From positions 6,473,311 to 6,537,310 of the forward strand of contig CM028328.1 of assembly GCA_016647705.1 (NCBI GenBank): a DNA stretch of 64,000 nt, given 5' to 3'. This DNA is from Eucommia ulmoides (taxonomy: Eukaryota; Streptophyta; Magnoliopsida; Garryales; Eucommiaceae). Shown here in pieces: positions 11,896 through 26,269 of this stretch (its first letter is position 1; each line of letters begins with the position of its first letter). The position numbers and the translations under genes were made by a program. The notes under the pieces are model-generated. The model ran no database searches. It was given only the letters and a program-made list of their open reading frames with translations, and was not told the origin of the DNA.

Positions 11896-12879
11896 CTATC
11901 TGTGTGTCTTAAGCGATTCTATTTGTGTGTGTTAAGCAATAAATGTTTTGATTGGCATGTGAATCGCATGTTTATGGTAACTATCTGGAGAAAAAAGTGA
12001 ACTTTGATCTTCGAAATATACACAACAAAATTGGGTTTTATTTTCGATGAAAAACAAGAATAAATCAGATGTTGTCAGTAACTTTATGATGGTTAAAATG
12101 TTTTCATGAATGTTTAACTTCTTGCTTTTGTTTGACATATTCAATATTGGTTGATGGTACATTCTGGAATCCTCTACTATTGTTTACATCTTGATTATTG
12201 AGCATTATGGAGTTCATATGAAGTTATTCAATGGAATGAAACATATAATAACATGTGCTTGTTGGCGATATGCACTTTTGTCAATATGTGACTATGTGTT
12301 GTTGTTGGGTGAAACTATTTTTTTATTTTAAAATCATTATTTTGGATAATGGCCTGATTAGCAGGGATATAAATTGACGTGTATGTTGTACCGTGTGTGC
12401 CTCTCTACTTAGGTGTGGGAGGTAGGTTTTTTTTTTTTTGTTAATATGCTTTTCAAGGTCTGTAGACTCTGTTTAAAACTTCAATGATAGTCTATGCTAA
12501 CTTTGGCATATCTTTTACTTAATCTGCTTGTTTTTAATTTTTTTTTTTTATATAGAGATCAACCCCTAGCGTATGACAATAGCATTCCTGATAAGAAAAC
12601 TGACTAATCAAATTGATTTCCTATTTATGAATGAAAATATGATAAAAATCAATAGAAAAAAGGTATTAAGCACATGGATGAACAATTTCAAAGTTCAAAG
12701 AGAAAAGAAAGAAGTATATCGGATCTGATTTCCTGTTTATGTTTTTTTTTCCCCTGTTACTGTTTTTTTTTTTGTTTTTTTTTTTATTCCTGTTCCATTT
12801 ACTCTTGTCAGTGTTTCATTGGTTTTTTTTTTAATTGGAATTTTACCATGGTTCTATAGCATTTGGTTATCTTTTTTGG

Positions 12880-13090
12880 CCCCTTACTGATTAAAGTCTC
12901 AATTTTCATGCCTTGCATGCTTCTGATTGATCGAAGACTAAAATTCCAATTTGCGAAAGTGTCGGCTTAATTTCAAAAGGTATGAAATTCAAATATTTGG
13001 CCCTCTTTACTATTGTTTAAAATTTCCACTTCATTATTGTTTTTTGTTTAACTGGTGCTTTGATTATATTGATAATTTATTTTCTGAAAG
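12880..13090 (+). repeat. Dispersed direct repeat, copy 2
   Basis: Diverged second copy of 11690-11895, sharing the ttcatgccttgcatgcttct core and the aaaattccaatttgc and ccctctttac blocks. Between the copies the DNA is T-rich and has no gene. Confidence 0.8.
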
Positions 13091-13364
13091 AGTTCTATTG
13101 ATTGTGATTTTGTGAACAATAAATCGTAGTCATTCTTGAAGTAATTCTTTTTGTGTGTTATGGACATGTATGTAGAAGTTAAGGGTTACTAAAATTTATG
13201 TGAATCTTATGTAGAAGCAAAAGTGATTTATTTTTCAATCTTATGTTTTAGAAGTGTTTTGTTCTTATGCGTTTGATCATTGGCGATAAATAGAGGAGCA
13301 AGCTTCATTTCTTTGGAGAAATTGCTGTTTTCTGCCAACACTTTTTCGGTAAATTTCTCTTCTT

Positions 13365-13382
13365 ACACACACACACACACAC
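13365..13382. repeat. (CA)n microsatellite
   Basis: Nine CA units inside the CACTA-type segment. Confidence 0.9.
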
Positions 13383-14497
13383 GGTATTCCCCGGCACTAT
13401 ATTGCAGCCTTGAAATTCGAATTCAAAAAAATGAATGCATTTACAAACCTGGAAAAAAACATTAGAGCTTTTTGCACTGTGTTTTGAAAAATTTTGATTG
13501 TTCTTTGTAGCTGGAAATTAGCAATATCCTTCCTCTCAGCAAATACAATTAACTCTTAAGATTCTTGGATGAGAGAGAAAAGTTGATCAACTACCTTGCC
13601 TTGATCATGTGGATTAGATTTAGAAATTGATGTATCTTCAATGAGTTCAACTCTGGGTAGACATGCACCACCTACATTTTGTTTTAATTTTATTGAAGGA
13701 GGTTTGAATTTTGAAATGTATACATAAAGGAGTCTGTTGATTTAATATTTATGTTTCTGTTTTTATTTTTGTGTTTATGATGTTTCTATTTTCGTATACG
13801 TATAGATGCATTTATTGAGCTAATTGAACGTTTGATGTTGGTTCTACTTTTCCAAGAGAATTTTGAGATCATTAGTTTAGATTATTAATTGTTAAATTAG
13901 GAGTTCAGTTTATATTATTTTTATTGATGTATTTTCTTTTTTGGTATTGTTTTGGGATATTAGATTTATATCCTTAATTATTTGTATTTTTCTTTAGATT
14001 TTTGTTGGTGATTAATTACTAAGGTTCTTCTTATTTTATTGAGATTCTCTTGAAACATTTACCGGTTAAATAATCATTTGTCATTAAATATAAAAATATT
14101 TTTAGTGGCTAAGTCGTTAATTGCTACTAAATATAAAAAACGGCATTTAACTTTGTCGCTATATGAAATATAAGTTAGTCGCTAAATATTTTACATATTT
14201 AGCGGCAAAATATTTTTTTGCCACTATATATATAAAAAAAAAATAAAAAATATTTTTTATTTATTTTTGGTGACATTTAAATTTGTCACTATATAAAATA
14301 TAAATAATCGCTAAATCTTTCATATTTAGCAGCTAAATTTTAGAAATTTTAGCGGCAATTAAAAATTAGCCACTATAACCTATAGTGACTGCATTATTAG
14401 CGGCAATTGTATGAATTGTCGCTAAAACTTTTAGCGGCTAAAAATGAGCTTTTAGCGGCTAATAGAATTGTCGCTAAAGCCCTTTTTTGTTGTAGTG

Positions 14498-14906
14498 CAC
14501 CCACGTTCTGTCTCGTTTGTTTGGCCTCATGTTTAACCTTGCCTTTATGTTGTGCCCATGAATGTCGATCCTAACATTGCGCCTAGGATCACCACGCTTC
14601 ATTTCAGTGACACACGATATCCACCCACATCATCCAACGATGCCTTTGTATGCCGACGCATGCCGATGCCTATGATCACCTTCTGTTTTACCTTGGCGTC
14701 ATCTAGCACCATGCTCCGTTTAGCTAAGTTAACTGAGTCCGACTAATATGGTAAGAACATTGGCTTGGAAATAACACTTGAATCCAAACCCAGGTCTTAT
14801 ACCACTCTTATGGGGCTAACAAACCATGCCCACCAGAAGAGGTCGACGTCCTCACCGAAGGGTATTTGTTCTAATAATCTTTAATTTGTTTTTCAAACTG
14901 CCAGAG
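14498..14906 (-). pseudogene. Chromovirus relic, 3' end (chromodomain tail and LTR start)
   Basis: Read on the minus strand from 14906, this gives TLWQFEKQIKDY, a stop, then VRTSTSSGG: the end of a Ty3/gypsy chromodomain polyprotein of the plant type with ...WQF at the chromodomain C-terminus. It is the direct continuation of 34333-34203 on the minus strand; the Tat element was inserted between them. A purine-rich ggtgggcatggtt and TGTTAGCCCCATAAG (LTR start at 14821, going down) follow. The rest to 14498 is presumably LTR, cut off by the CACTA end. The gene is non-functional. Confidence 0.75.
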
Positions 14907-14911
14907 GGTCA

Positions 14912-15394
14912 TGATGTTATCAAAAATTCTTTGTCACATGTCAAGCTCCACATGTGCCAGAAAACCTTTCATCTTCCTTCTTTACCTGCAAAACCGTAAA
15001 TTCTAATGGGGGATACCGGTATGGTGTTAGCCAAATAACCTCCAATGTGAGAATAAGTTAATTTGGATATAGTGAGAATAAGTTACACACTTAATTCAGA
15101 GTCTGTATTACCAGTTACTTTCTACCCTTTTTATAGGGTAATGAGTTTGTTACCGTATGAATAGAGAAATCATTCAGTTGTTCATATCTCCCTGCCGTTA
15201 CATATAATAGCCACTATCCCCGTAGTTATGGGAGAATCTCTGTAACAGCCCTCATTACTCACGGGCCGTTCAATCAATTCAGACTCATTCTAACATATAC
15301 AGGTAATACCAAACCTCTAAGATGACTGGTTTCCTCTTGGGCTTACACATACCCAAATATGGGCATTATCAAATGGTTGCCCATGTACCCAACA
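14912..15394 (-). repeat. 3' LTR of the Tat-type element, truncated
   Basis: About 483 bp align collinearly with 33594 to about 34090 of the other LTR (tgatgtt, gtcacatgtcaagctcc, atgggggataccggt, cccaaatatgggc). The last ~105 bp present in the 5' LTR (up to ...CACATCA) are missing here, together with a recognisable polypurine tract. A deletion therefore removed the LTR start and its junction with the interior. Confidence 0.92.
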
Positions 15395-15448
15395 GTCTAT
15401 TTCTTATTTGAAATTCTGTTGAAGTAATTTTTTATCATATTCCTTGAT

Positions 15449-16153
15449 TTGTCAAATGCAAGTGATAATGTTTGTTGGAATCTTGGCCTCACTCCAAAAA
15501 TTAAAGAAGATTTGGATAAGTTTCTAATTCCCAAAGAATGCCTGTACAGAGAACTAGTATATTGGCAGTTCGTCAAACCTACAATGGATCTATCCCGTCT
15601 TCAAGAATTAACTGAACTTCAGATCGACACCCAAAAAAGGAAAAGGCTAGTAAAGAGACTTGCCAAGAAGGCTGCTTAATCATCATCCTAGTCTCCTTGT
15701 AATGTTGCTAGTAGCCTAACCATCCGTCAAGCCCTTTCTCATGATGATCCAAAAGTAGTAGTATCAGATGATGACTGCCAGTCTCTCATCACTCGCAGAA
15801 GAGGTTTTATTCATGTTACAGTTCCATCCTTGGTTCCACCCAATAAGCAAGCTCAAAGTGAACCAACTTCTGCTTCTAGGCCAGCCTCTCTCTCAAGATT
15901 AGCCGATGCCCCTGTAGCAGAACCTCCTATTGCCAATCCTCCCATTGCCGATCCTCCTGTAGTCAGTCATCAATCCTCCCCAGTTCCTACTTCCAGCCAG
16001 AGAACCTCTAGTGGTCGAGGGATGACCAAGCATCAAATGTGTCAACTGATTGATGAAGTTGGCTCTTCTGTTCTGGGTCGTCACGCTATTTTTGACAATT
16101 CCATTAAATTTCTATATGATCAATCATGGGACAAAGGAAAAAAAAAGAACTGA
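15449..16153 (+). pseudogene. Antisense ORF of the Tat element, first part
   Basis: This reads opposite to pol. One frame runs from 15449 to 16153 with only two in-frame stops (15677 and 15689). It begins with a charged, helical part (NASDNVCWNLGLTPKIK, TQKRKRLVKRLAKKAA). It goes on through an acidic VVVSDDD stretch to a proline-rich tract with repeated PPIANPPIADPP. It ends near GMTKHQMCQLIDEVG before an A9 run where the frame closes. Tat-lineage elements are known to carry an ORF of this orientation between pol and 3' LTR. I cannot assign a biochemical function. The region up to 16315 looks like an intron or 3' decay. Confidence 0.6.
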
Positions 16154-16299
16154 GGGTAAAAATAAATCCAAAATCTTCCGAGTAGTGATTTGTGCCCTTC
16201 TCCAGGTCCTTGCATTATTTTAATCTACCTTTCAAATTTAAACAAATTGCTTGACTGATCTCATTTGATAATAATCTGACCATATCAGTGTATGCATAT

Positions 16300-16560
16300 G
16301 TCTTTCGCTCTAGTCAACTATGCGGAGGACGAGAACGAGTTGGATGCCCAACTAATGTACCAAATAACTGAACTCAGCAAAGGTGAGGTAAAGGTACAAG
16401 ACTTGGAAAATAAGAAGTTGAAGCTTGCTACGAATCTTGGATTGTCCAGGTCTTCCCAAGAATAGTTTAGGTCTTCCCAAGAATAGTTTACCCAGTTCAG
16501 CAGCTGAGGTGCCAGCGGAGAGCTCAACACAAATTATTGAGGCTGACATAAAAATTTGAT
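16300..16560 (+). pseudogene. Antisense ORF of the Tat element, coiled-coil part
   Basis: After a gap with intron-like sequence, the frame YAEDENELDAQLMYQ, ITELSKGEVKVQDLENKKLK reads as an amphipathic, coiled-coil-like segment. It is broken by two TAG stops, each within a 21-bp direct duplication (aggtcttcccaagaatagtt at about 16448 and 16469). It is probably an exon of the same antisense gene; that is inference from strand, position and composition only. Confidence 0.45.
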
Positions 16561-16745
16561 AAGCTTCTGTCAACTCAACTAATTGCTGCTGATCTACGTG
16601 CTCCTTTTAATTTCACATCTTTTCCTACTTACTCTTTGTTGTCCTATAATTAACTTTGTTAATGACCATATCTTTAACCATCATGATATGTAACTGAACA
16701 GTCACCGCAGTTACAATTTTCAAGATTTTATGTGATGATTATATT

Positions 16746-16921
16746 ATGTTTTTATCAGCGCACGTCACTTCCTCATTTAATGTGTGCCTTTTCGACGCTT
16801 CAATTATCTTCCCCATTCCCCTTGCTCCACTATTTAAAGGCATAACTAGTTCTTCATATCTCAAGAAACCCTTCCTTGCGCCAATATCCATACTTTCAAA
16901 CATTCCTCTGACAGTCATGGG
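16746..16921 (+). pseudogene. Antisense ORF of the Tat element, part before the solo LTR
   Basis: The plus-strand frame (SSYLKKPFLAPISILSN, IPLTVMG) is cut at 16921 by the solo copia LTR and resumes in the same frame at 26270 when the LTR and one ATGGG duplication are removed. The frame continuity across the insertion supports that it was a real reading frame before the insertion. The upstream limit of this exon is uncertain. Confidence 0.5.
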
Positions 16922-17025
16922 TGTTGATCCAAAGAATTTGATGAATAATTAAGTATTGATGTTTTGGTAGAACTAATGTTTAATCAAGTGTTTCAGTGAT
17001 TTAAAGTTCCAGTAATGAAGATGTC

Positions 17026-18428
17026 TAATAGGTGGAAATAACCTATCTACTTTTAAACCGAATTTGTTAGTTTTTGAGCGTATTAGTTATATTTAATTTT
17101 GTTTTAGTTTGTTTTAGTGTAAAACATGTGAAAGAACGAAAAGAAGTGATAAACAAGCGAAAACGGTGGAGAAACGGTGAACAAAACATGAAGAACAAGG
17201 TTTCGGTTCATAAAGACCACCGCCAAGGCAAAAATTCTACCGCCTAGGCGGAGTAGAGGTAGGAAGTTGGGTTGCTGAACCACCGCCTAGATGAGAAAAC
17301 CACTTCCTAGGCGGAGATCTGTGAGAATGTTTGTGCCAACAACCATCACCTAGGCGAAAATTCCTCCGCCTAGGCGAAAATCTATCAGAACCTAAACCGA
17401 CTTAACCACCTCCTAGGCGGTGACACTCTACGAGAAATATATAATTTTAGATATTTTGAAGATATTTTCAAAACCTTTATTTTAACCCTTTTCTTCCCCA
17501 ATTTTTGTCTTAGGCCCGATTATGTTTGGAGAGCCCCTTTCACCTTAGATAGGATTAGATAATTTAGGAAGTAGATTAGATTAATTTTAGGAAGTGATTT
17601 TGGCCAATTCTTGAAGAGCTAAAAGAGTAAGTTTATCAATTGAGAAGAGGAAGCTCGGGAGGATCGTTCTTTGGCGAAAGTGGACTACTCCACTTCAAGA
17701 TTTGGATTTTCTTTCCTTGTTTCCATATTTCTACTTAATGTTTATTATTCATGATGATGATCTCCTCTTGATTTAATATTGTAATGGCTAAGATCATGTT
17801 AGTTTAATTAGATATTAGTTAGGGCTAGATGTAATTTATGTGATTATCTCTTTGGTTGAATATAAGTTATTCTAATGGTTTGTTATCCAATTCTATTTGT
17901 GCTTACCGTTATTTCATGTTTATTATGCTTATTACGATAATCCGAGAATACGGGGTTTGACATTCGGGAGAGGTAACCCTGGATTTGGACTAGGGATAAA
18001 CATAACGTGATGATCCAATAACATAGGACGGAGTTGGATTGTGTGCAATCCATGAGGTTGGGTCACGACTCACGTGACTATGTGTTCGCAAAGGCGTTCG
18101 AGGGGGACTTCGGCGTCAATGCGAAGTCATGTATTCACTCGTTTTTCACTCGGAAGATGGAGCGAGTGAGTTATAGATACCGAGATTGTTGGATGTGATA
18201 ATAACCATTATCGATAACTAAACTAAGCCAAATAGGTACTAAGTGAATTAGTTTAATTTAAATAATTAATTTAATAGTCAGGATAATATGAGACTACGTA
18301 AATTGCGGTATTCAATTATTCACACTTTTCCTATGGGAACGATATCTGATCTTCAAAGATCCACTATATTAAAACTTAGATCTTGTATACTTGCGAGAGT
18401 AAGTAGTGGCGCATTTCACGCGCTACCA
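17026..18428 (+). repeat. 5' LTR of the Athila-like element
   Basis: 1403 bp, starting TAATAGGTGG (the first G has mutated to A; the other LTR has TGATAGGTGG) and ending GCTACCA. Compared with the right LTR it lacks about 57 bp near 18249. The first 400 bp hold seven variants of the palindrome CCGCCTAGGCGG. Confidence 0.93.
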
Positions 18429-18455
18429 AATTTTTGTTTCCGTTGCCGGGGAATT
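18429..18455 (+). other. Primer-binding site of the Athila-like element
   Basis: TTGTTTCCGTTGCCGGGGA lies a few bases after the LTR. The CCGTTGCCGGGGA half matches the complement of the tRNA-Asp 3' end; the TGGCG half is mutated. Confidence 0.75.
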
Positions 18456-19731
18456 GTGTAAATTTTAAGTTAATATTGCGACTAAGTGGTCGATTGTTAA
18501 TCCTGACATTTATTTTGTTTTATTTTTAATTTTTAATTTTTGTTTTATTGTGTTAATGTGATCAAGCCGTGCAAGAAACGATGAAGAAGATTGGAATTCT
18601 TAATTCTCAATCCCGAGATCGAGCTTATATTGAAAATGATAAGGACAGGAAGGTGAACCTGACTTCAATTCATGATCTTGATCCGACTGAGCATTTGAGC
18701 CCAAATTCCTTGTCTATGAGGAATTTTGGTGAAAAATAGTTAGTAACATGAAAGTTCAGGTGGGGACGGTAAAGCAAGCGCAATTTTTTTTTTGAAATGA
18801 AACTCAGGGTATCAAATTACCCAATTTTTGTTACTATTTATTTTATTATTTATTCTTTTTGGAAGTCAGCATGGCTTCAGAACGTGTTCGGAAGTGAATT
18901 TAGGAGTGTGGACGCTTAGGGAAGTGTTTCACGTTTAAACATGTTGAACAAGCAAAGTGGAAACGTACGGGGTGGAGCCGTATTTTGAAAATTTGAGAAA
19001 AACATGAAAAAAAAAAAAAAAAAAAACAAAACAAAGTTGCAGGCCTATCGCCTAAGCGGTGCATTCTGCCTAGGAGGTAAAAATACTGGTTGCGTGTTTT
19101 TCTGCAAAAACGGTCCACCGCCTAGGCGGTGGACCTTCCGCAATTGAAACAAACCGTTCACTTATTTTAGAAATCGCAAAACCCTTTTTCCTAAAACCTC
19201 CACCTTCTCTCTAAAACCTCACTTCCAAATTATTCCAATACTCAAAAATCATCATTCCATTACCAAAATTAGTCATTTCCATCACGAATCGACCACCAAG
19301 AATTGGATTTCAACCCTCATTTCTGAAAATCTAGGATTTTTGAAGCAAACGTGCGATTTCTTCATTTCCAATCGATTTGACCATAAATTCCCAACAAGTA
19401 AGTTTCTTTTACCTTATATTTGGTCTAGTTGCTGAAATTATTGGTTGGTTTGCATGATTGTGTTAAAAATCATTGGATTTGGAAGTTTTGCCCTAAACCC
19501 ATTAAACCCTATTTTCGCGATTTTAATTTTCTTTGGGATTTTGGTTTGATTCTTGGTGATGAACATGTTTAAATGGATTGGTTAAGTGTGTGAACTAAGA
19601 TAGTATGTCACATTTGTGAAATTTGGTTGAAAATTTCAAATGGGTATTTGTTTTGAGATGTATGTGTTCTTGACAAAGTGATTTGGGGAGTTTATGTTTT
19701 TCAAATTGTTCATATATGATGAGGTTATATT

Positions 19732-19772
<41 letters not shown>

Positions 19773-19791
19773 TGATTGTGATTGTTAGGAA
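18456..19791 (+). other. Leader region of the Athila-like element, non-coding
   Basis: It holds a short remnant frame near 18580-18740 (acgatgaagaagattgg...; no family recognised), an A-run at about 19009-19026, several CCTAGG palindromes, one of them a perfect 24-bp palindrome at 19112-19135, and a T-run at about 19733-19771. A splice-like pyrimidine-rich leader precedes the gene at 19792. Confidence 0.6.
19112..19135. repeat. Perfect 24-bp palindrome centred on CCTAGG
   Basis: Reads GGTCCACCGCCT on each strand up to the centre. It is the longest form of the CCGCCTAGGCGG motif that recurs in both LTRs and the leader. Confidence 0.95.
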
Positions 19792-20928
19792 ATGCTGAAT
19801 AGGGTAGCTAAGAAGAGGGAGAGAGGAGAAGGGTCGAGTTCGCAACCCGGGGTGCCGACCAAAGTTGACTATGATGCCCCATTTTTTGTGTCAAAACAAG
19901 CGGATGAGCATTACAACAAACATGAAACCTTTTAAACTTGCATACGCCAACATGGTTTCAGTCCAATAGAGGATCTCCTGGTGAAATTTCAGCAAGAAAT
20001 TCGAAGCCGCCACTAGGAGCAATTTTGTAAATCACCACTCTCGGGAGAGGTAGCTTTGGTCAAAGAATTTTACGCTAATGCCATGGAGGCCGTAGACTAC
20101 CAAGAAAGAGTTCAAAATCGACCGATCATCTTCAGTCCTGAATTTATCAATGATCTCTTTGGACTAACGGCACCGAGGTCCATTGGAAACCAAGAACCAA
20201 ATATGCATAGGGTCATTAAAAAGATCACATTCGACGAAGTCAAGTGGAAACATCAGGGACCGAATGTCGCCACTTTCTCAATAAAATACCTCAATCCAGT
20301 TTCGAAAATCTGGCACCATTTCATTTGTGGAAGCCTTATACCAACGTGACATCTTTCAGACGTCTCAAAGGACAGAGCCATTTTGATCTACAAAAGTCAA
20401 ATCGGAAAAGCAATCAACGTTGGATTCTTGATCTGCTCATCGATCATGCACGCTGCGAATTTGGTATGGGGTAGGCTCCCGTTTTCGTAACTTTTGACCC
20501 ATATTTTTTTACTAGCTGGAGTGACGATATCCGGAGAAAACCTTTGCCACCCTATAGTTCCACTAGATCTATCAAAGATAAACCATTTGTGGAAGACTGG
20601 GGTGCAAGAGGCAGCCGAGCCCAAGCCTGAAGAAGGGGAAAAGCCAATCGATGAGATAGAGAGACCTTTCGAAGCCCGAAATGAAAACTCCCAGGAGAGG
20701 GTATACAATAAGTTTCAGATTGTCCTCCAAAACCAATAAGAAATCGGTTCTTTCCTAGACCAATATTCGAGGCAGCAAGATCAAGTCCAACGGATGATTT
20801 GCGAAGGCCTCGGCCTTGAGATGTGCGATTATCCTTCGATGCCATCCGTGTCACCATATCTGCTATAGAAACCACACTCTCCCTTCCAACGAGATGACGG
20901 TGATGACTTCTCGTCAGGTGGACAGTAG
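19792..20928 (+). pseudogene. Plant-transposon-type protein gene of the Athila-like element, stop-riddled
   Basis: One frame of 379 codons from the ATG at 19792 to TAG at 20926 contains six premature stops (19933, 20014, 20347, 20488, 20737, 20866) and no frameshift. The translation resembles the protein Pfam calls a putative plant transposon protein, common in Athila-type elements. Seen are a basic S/Q-rich N-terminus, KEFYANAMEAVDY, RPIIFSPEFINDLFGL, IWHHFICGSL, GKAINVGFLICSSIMHAANL, then a charged tail and FLDQYSRQQDQVQRM. Its function is unknown. The stops can be explained by C-to-T or G-to-A changes (for example CGA to TGA after PT at 20347). A CGGTGATGAC acidic end closes the frame. Confidence 0.8.
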
Positions 20929-22809
<1,881 letters not shown>

Positions 22810-24245
22810 TGATAGGTGGAAATAACCTATCTACTTTTAAATCGAATTTGTTAGTTTTTTAGCGTATTAGTTATATTTAATTTCGTTTTAGTTTGTTTTA
22901 GTGTAAAACAGGTGAAGGAACGAAAAGAAGTGATAAACAAGCGAAAACGGTGGAGAAACGGAAAAACAAAACATGAAGAACAATGTTTCGGTGCATAAAG
23001 ACCACCACCTAAGTAGAGAAAAGACAGGAAGTTGGGTTGCTGAACTACTGCCTGGGCGAGAAAACTACCACCTAGGCGGAGATCCATCAGAATGTTTGTG
23101 CCCGCAACTACTGCCTAAGCGAAAATTCCTCCGCCTAGGCTAAAATCCATCAGAACCTAAACCGACTTAACCACCGCCTAGCGGTGACACTCTGCAAGAA
23201 ATATCTAATTTTAGATATTTTGAAGATATTTTCAAAACCTTTATTTTAACCCTTTTTTTCCCTATTTGTTTTTGTCTTAGGCCCTATTATGTTTGGAGAA
23301 CCCCTTTTACCTTATATGGGATTAGATAATTTAGGGAGTAGATTAGATTAGTTTTACGAAGTGATTTTGGCCAATTCTTGAAGAGCTAAAAGAGGAAGTT
23401 CATCAATGGAGAAGAAGAAGCCCGGGAGGATCGTTCTTTGGCGAAAATGGACTACTTCACTTTAAGATTTGGCTTTTTTTTTTCCTTGTTTCTATCTTTG
23501 CACTTAATGTTTATTATCGATGATGATGATCTCCTCTTGATTTAATATTGTAATAGCTAAGATCATGTTAGTTTAATTAAAGATTAATTAGGGTTAGATG
23601 TAATTCATTTGATTATCTCTTTGGTTGAATATAAGTTATTCTAATGGTTTGTTATCCAATTCCAATTGTGCTTACCGTTATTTCATGTTTATTATGCTTA
23701 TTACAATAATCCGAGAATACGGGATTTGACACTCGGGAGAGGTAACCCTAGATTCAGATTAGGGATAAACACAACGCAACTATCTAATAACCCAAGAGGG
23801 AGTTGGATTGTGTGCAATCCATGAGGTTGGGTCAAGACTCACGTGGCTATGTGTTCAGAAAGGCATTCGAGGGGGACTTCAATGTCAATGCGAAGTCATG
23901 TATTCGCTCGCTTTTTACTCGGAAGAGGAAGCGAGTGAGTTATAGATACCGAGATTGTTGGATGTGATAATAACCATTATCTATAACTAAACTATGCCAA
24001 ATAGGTACTAAGTGAATGAAATCGATCCCTAGTTAATTAGTGAAATTAGAATTAATCCTTAGGAGTAGTTTTAATTTAAATAATTAATTAAATAGTCAGG
24101 ATAATATGAGACTACATAAATTGCGGTATTCATTATTCACAATTTCCTTGTGGGAACGATATCCGATCTTCAAAGATCCATTATATTAAAACTTAGACCT
24201 CGTATACTTGCAAGAGTATATAGCGGCGTATTTTACACGCTACCA
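22810..24245 (+). repeat. 3' LTR of the Athila-like element
   Basis: 1436 bp, starting TGATAGGTGG and ending GCTACCA; collinear with 17026-18428. It carries its own variants of the CCTAGG palindrome motif, and retains about 57 bp near 24018-24075 that the left LTR has lost. Confidence 0.93.
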
Positions 24246-26269
24246 ATGTCAAATAGAATGGATGCTTAATAAGGATATCAAGATGATGAATAAGTACTAA
24301 GAGTTTGAAGAAATTAGTAAAAATAACTTAAGTAAATATTAACTCTTAATATCTCATTTGGGAACACACACATGACACAAAATGAATTTTATTTTTTTTG
24401 TGTATTTTTGTTAAGTATATTTACTTGCTCCTATGTGAATTAAAAAGAAATATTTTTTGAATGACTAAAATATAATATAAGAGTATTAGTGGAGCTTATT
24501 TAAATATAAAAATCGATAAAGGGGCAAAATCGTAAAAGAAAGTAGGTTAAAAACGAGATCAGATAAGTGATTCAGAAGGAGGCAGTAGACTGAGAAGTCA
24601 ACCGGAGAAAGAAGATGAAACATCTTGAATCGAAGAGTCGACCAATCGATCGACTTGTGAAAATATCTTAATTCTCTAAATCTGCGAGTCGACCGAGTGG
24701 TCGACTGGTGAAAGCATAACAAACTCTTTGAATTTGCGAGTCGACCGAGCAGTTGACCTATGCTCGTTGCGGCGATGGTTTGACTGCAAGCTGAGTTGGG
24801 AAATCGATTGGGCAGTCGACCGAATGTGCTGGTTCAGGATATAGTTTGATCCGAGTTTAAATCCAAAAGTAGCCGTTTTTTGTTAAGATTTGAGAGATAT
24901 TTCGGGGATATTCTTAATATTTAAGATATGGTTCATATACTAATTAAATCATTTCAATATGGTTTATTAAATATTAATATTTCTCAATTTGGTAAATAAA
25001 ATGGATTCTACACTTATTTATTTTGATTGGGAAATATTTTGGGGATTTAATTGAGAGTTTTAAAAGTTGTTATTAAGTGAAATTGAACCTAAATGAAATC
25101 CTTATGTTATAAGGGGTCTATAAGAGTATTTTATTGTTATGACACTTGTAAACTAACCGTTAGGAGGCTGATTATATGTGCTTTTATATAGACCTGCGAA
25201 TTTTCTAAGAAAAGCTAATCATTCTAAGAGAGAAAATCGGTTTATATCATTTTGAGAGAGCTTTTATAAGAGTTATCATTCTACGATACTGTGAGTTATT
25301 CTAAGAGTGATTCTGATAATCAACTACGATCTATTCTTGCTGATATTGGATTTGAAGCTATACTGTTCTAATCATTATTCTGTAGATTCCGGGTGAGATC
25401 TTTCCATATTATTTATTGTTTATCATTTTATTTTGGAAATTGATCTTAGAAATTGTTTTTGATTTTTAAAGAAAATATTCTTTCAAACAATTTCTTGAAT
25501 CTGATTACGTGCTCCAATTTTCTATCCATATTCTTGTTAAAATCAAATTTCTGTATCTCACGTATTTTTATCACTAGTTGAGATATTAATTGAATTTTTA
25601 TTTGTCTGGGGTGGTAGAAGCTCCAAGTAAGATTTACTTACCAATTTTTGTATTGGGGAGTTGTGACGGATTAAATATCATTGAGGATATCAATGATATT
25701 TAATCAAGGGTAGCAAGTTTTAGTCTCTTTCTGTAAAGAGATTGAGGTAGTGATTCTTCCTGGATAAGAATTGCATTTTTGAGTGATTTTGTAACGGTTC
25801 AATCCTTACCGGGTAAAAGAATATTTTGAGTGTTTTGGTGAGGTTTTGATTCTTGAGCCTAAGTGTTAAAAAGAATTAGGTTATTCTTTATCTTGTAAAA
25901 AGTAGAGGTTCTTCCTTAGCTTGAGAAAATGAAATTATAAAGGTTAATTCTGAGTTTGTAAAAGAATCGGTGTGCGGGTTTGGTTCCTACCTTTAAAAGA
26001 ATCTTGGTTTTAGTGGGTGCGACCTCCGTGGAGCTCAAGGGTGTAGATTTGTCAAGAGTAACTTGGTGAACCAGTATAAATCTCTAGTGTGCTGCTTTCT
26101 TAATTTGTTTATTTTTATTGTTTGGGTGTGCACTTAATTCCACTATGGTATAAAGATAATAATTAATTTTAGGTATAAAATTAATTATTTGATTTATTCA
26201 AGTATATTCTGATAGTATTTTTTAATTACCCAATTCACTCCCCCTCTTGGGTATTCTACTGGGCCAACA

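Larger units (their letters stand above)
11309..14497 (+). mobile_element. CACTA-type segment ending in a right terminus
   Basis: The right end is CCTTTTTTGTTGTAGTG (14481-14497), the reverse complement of a CACTACAACAAAAAAGG terminus. The last 400 bp are packed with subterminal motifs (TTAGCGGC, GTCGCTAAA, tagcggctaa) in both orientations. No transposase frame was found. The 3 bases outside (CAC) do not match the 3 bases outside the left CACTA end at 7389 (AGA), and the subterminal motifs differ. This may therefore be a second CACTA element whose left end is lost. Confidence 0.7.

Noticed and set aside
20397-20875. Minus-strand frames of 103-107 codons
   Set aside because: Shadows of the plus-strand plant-transposon-type pseudogene 19792-20928.
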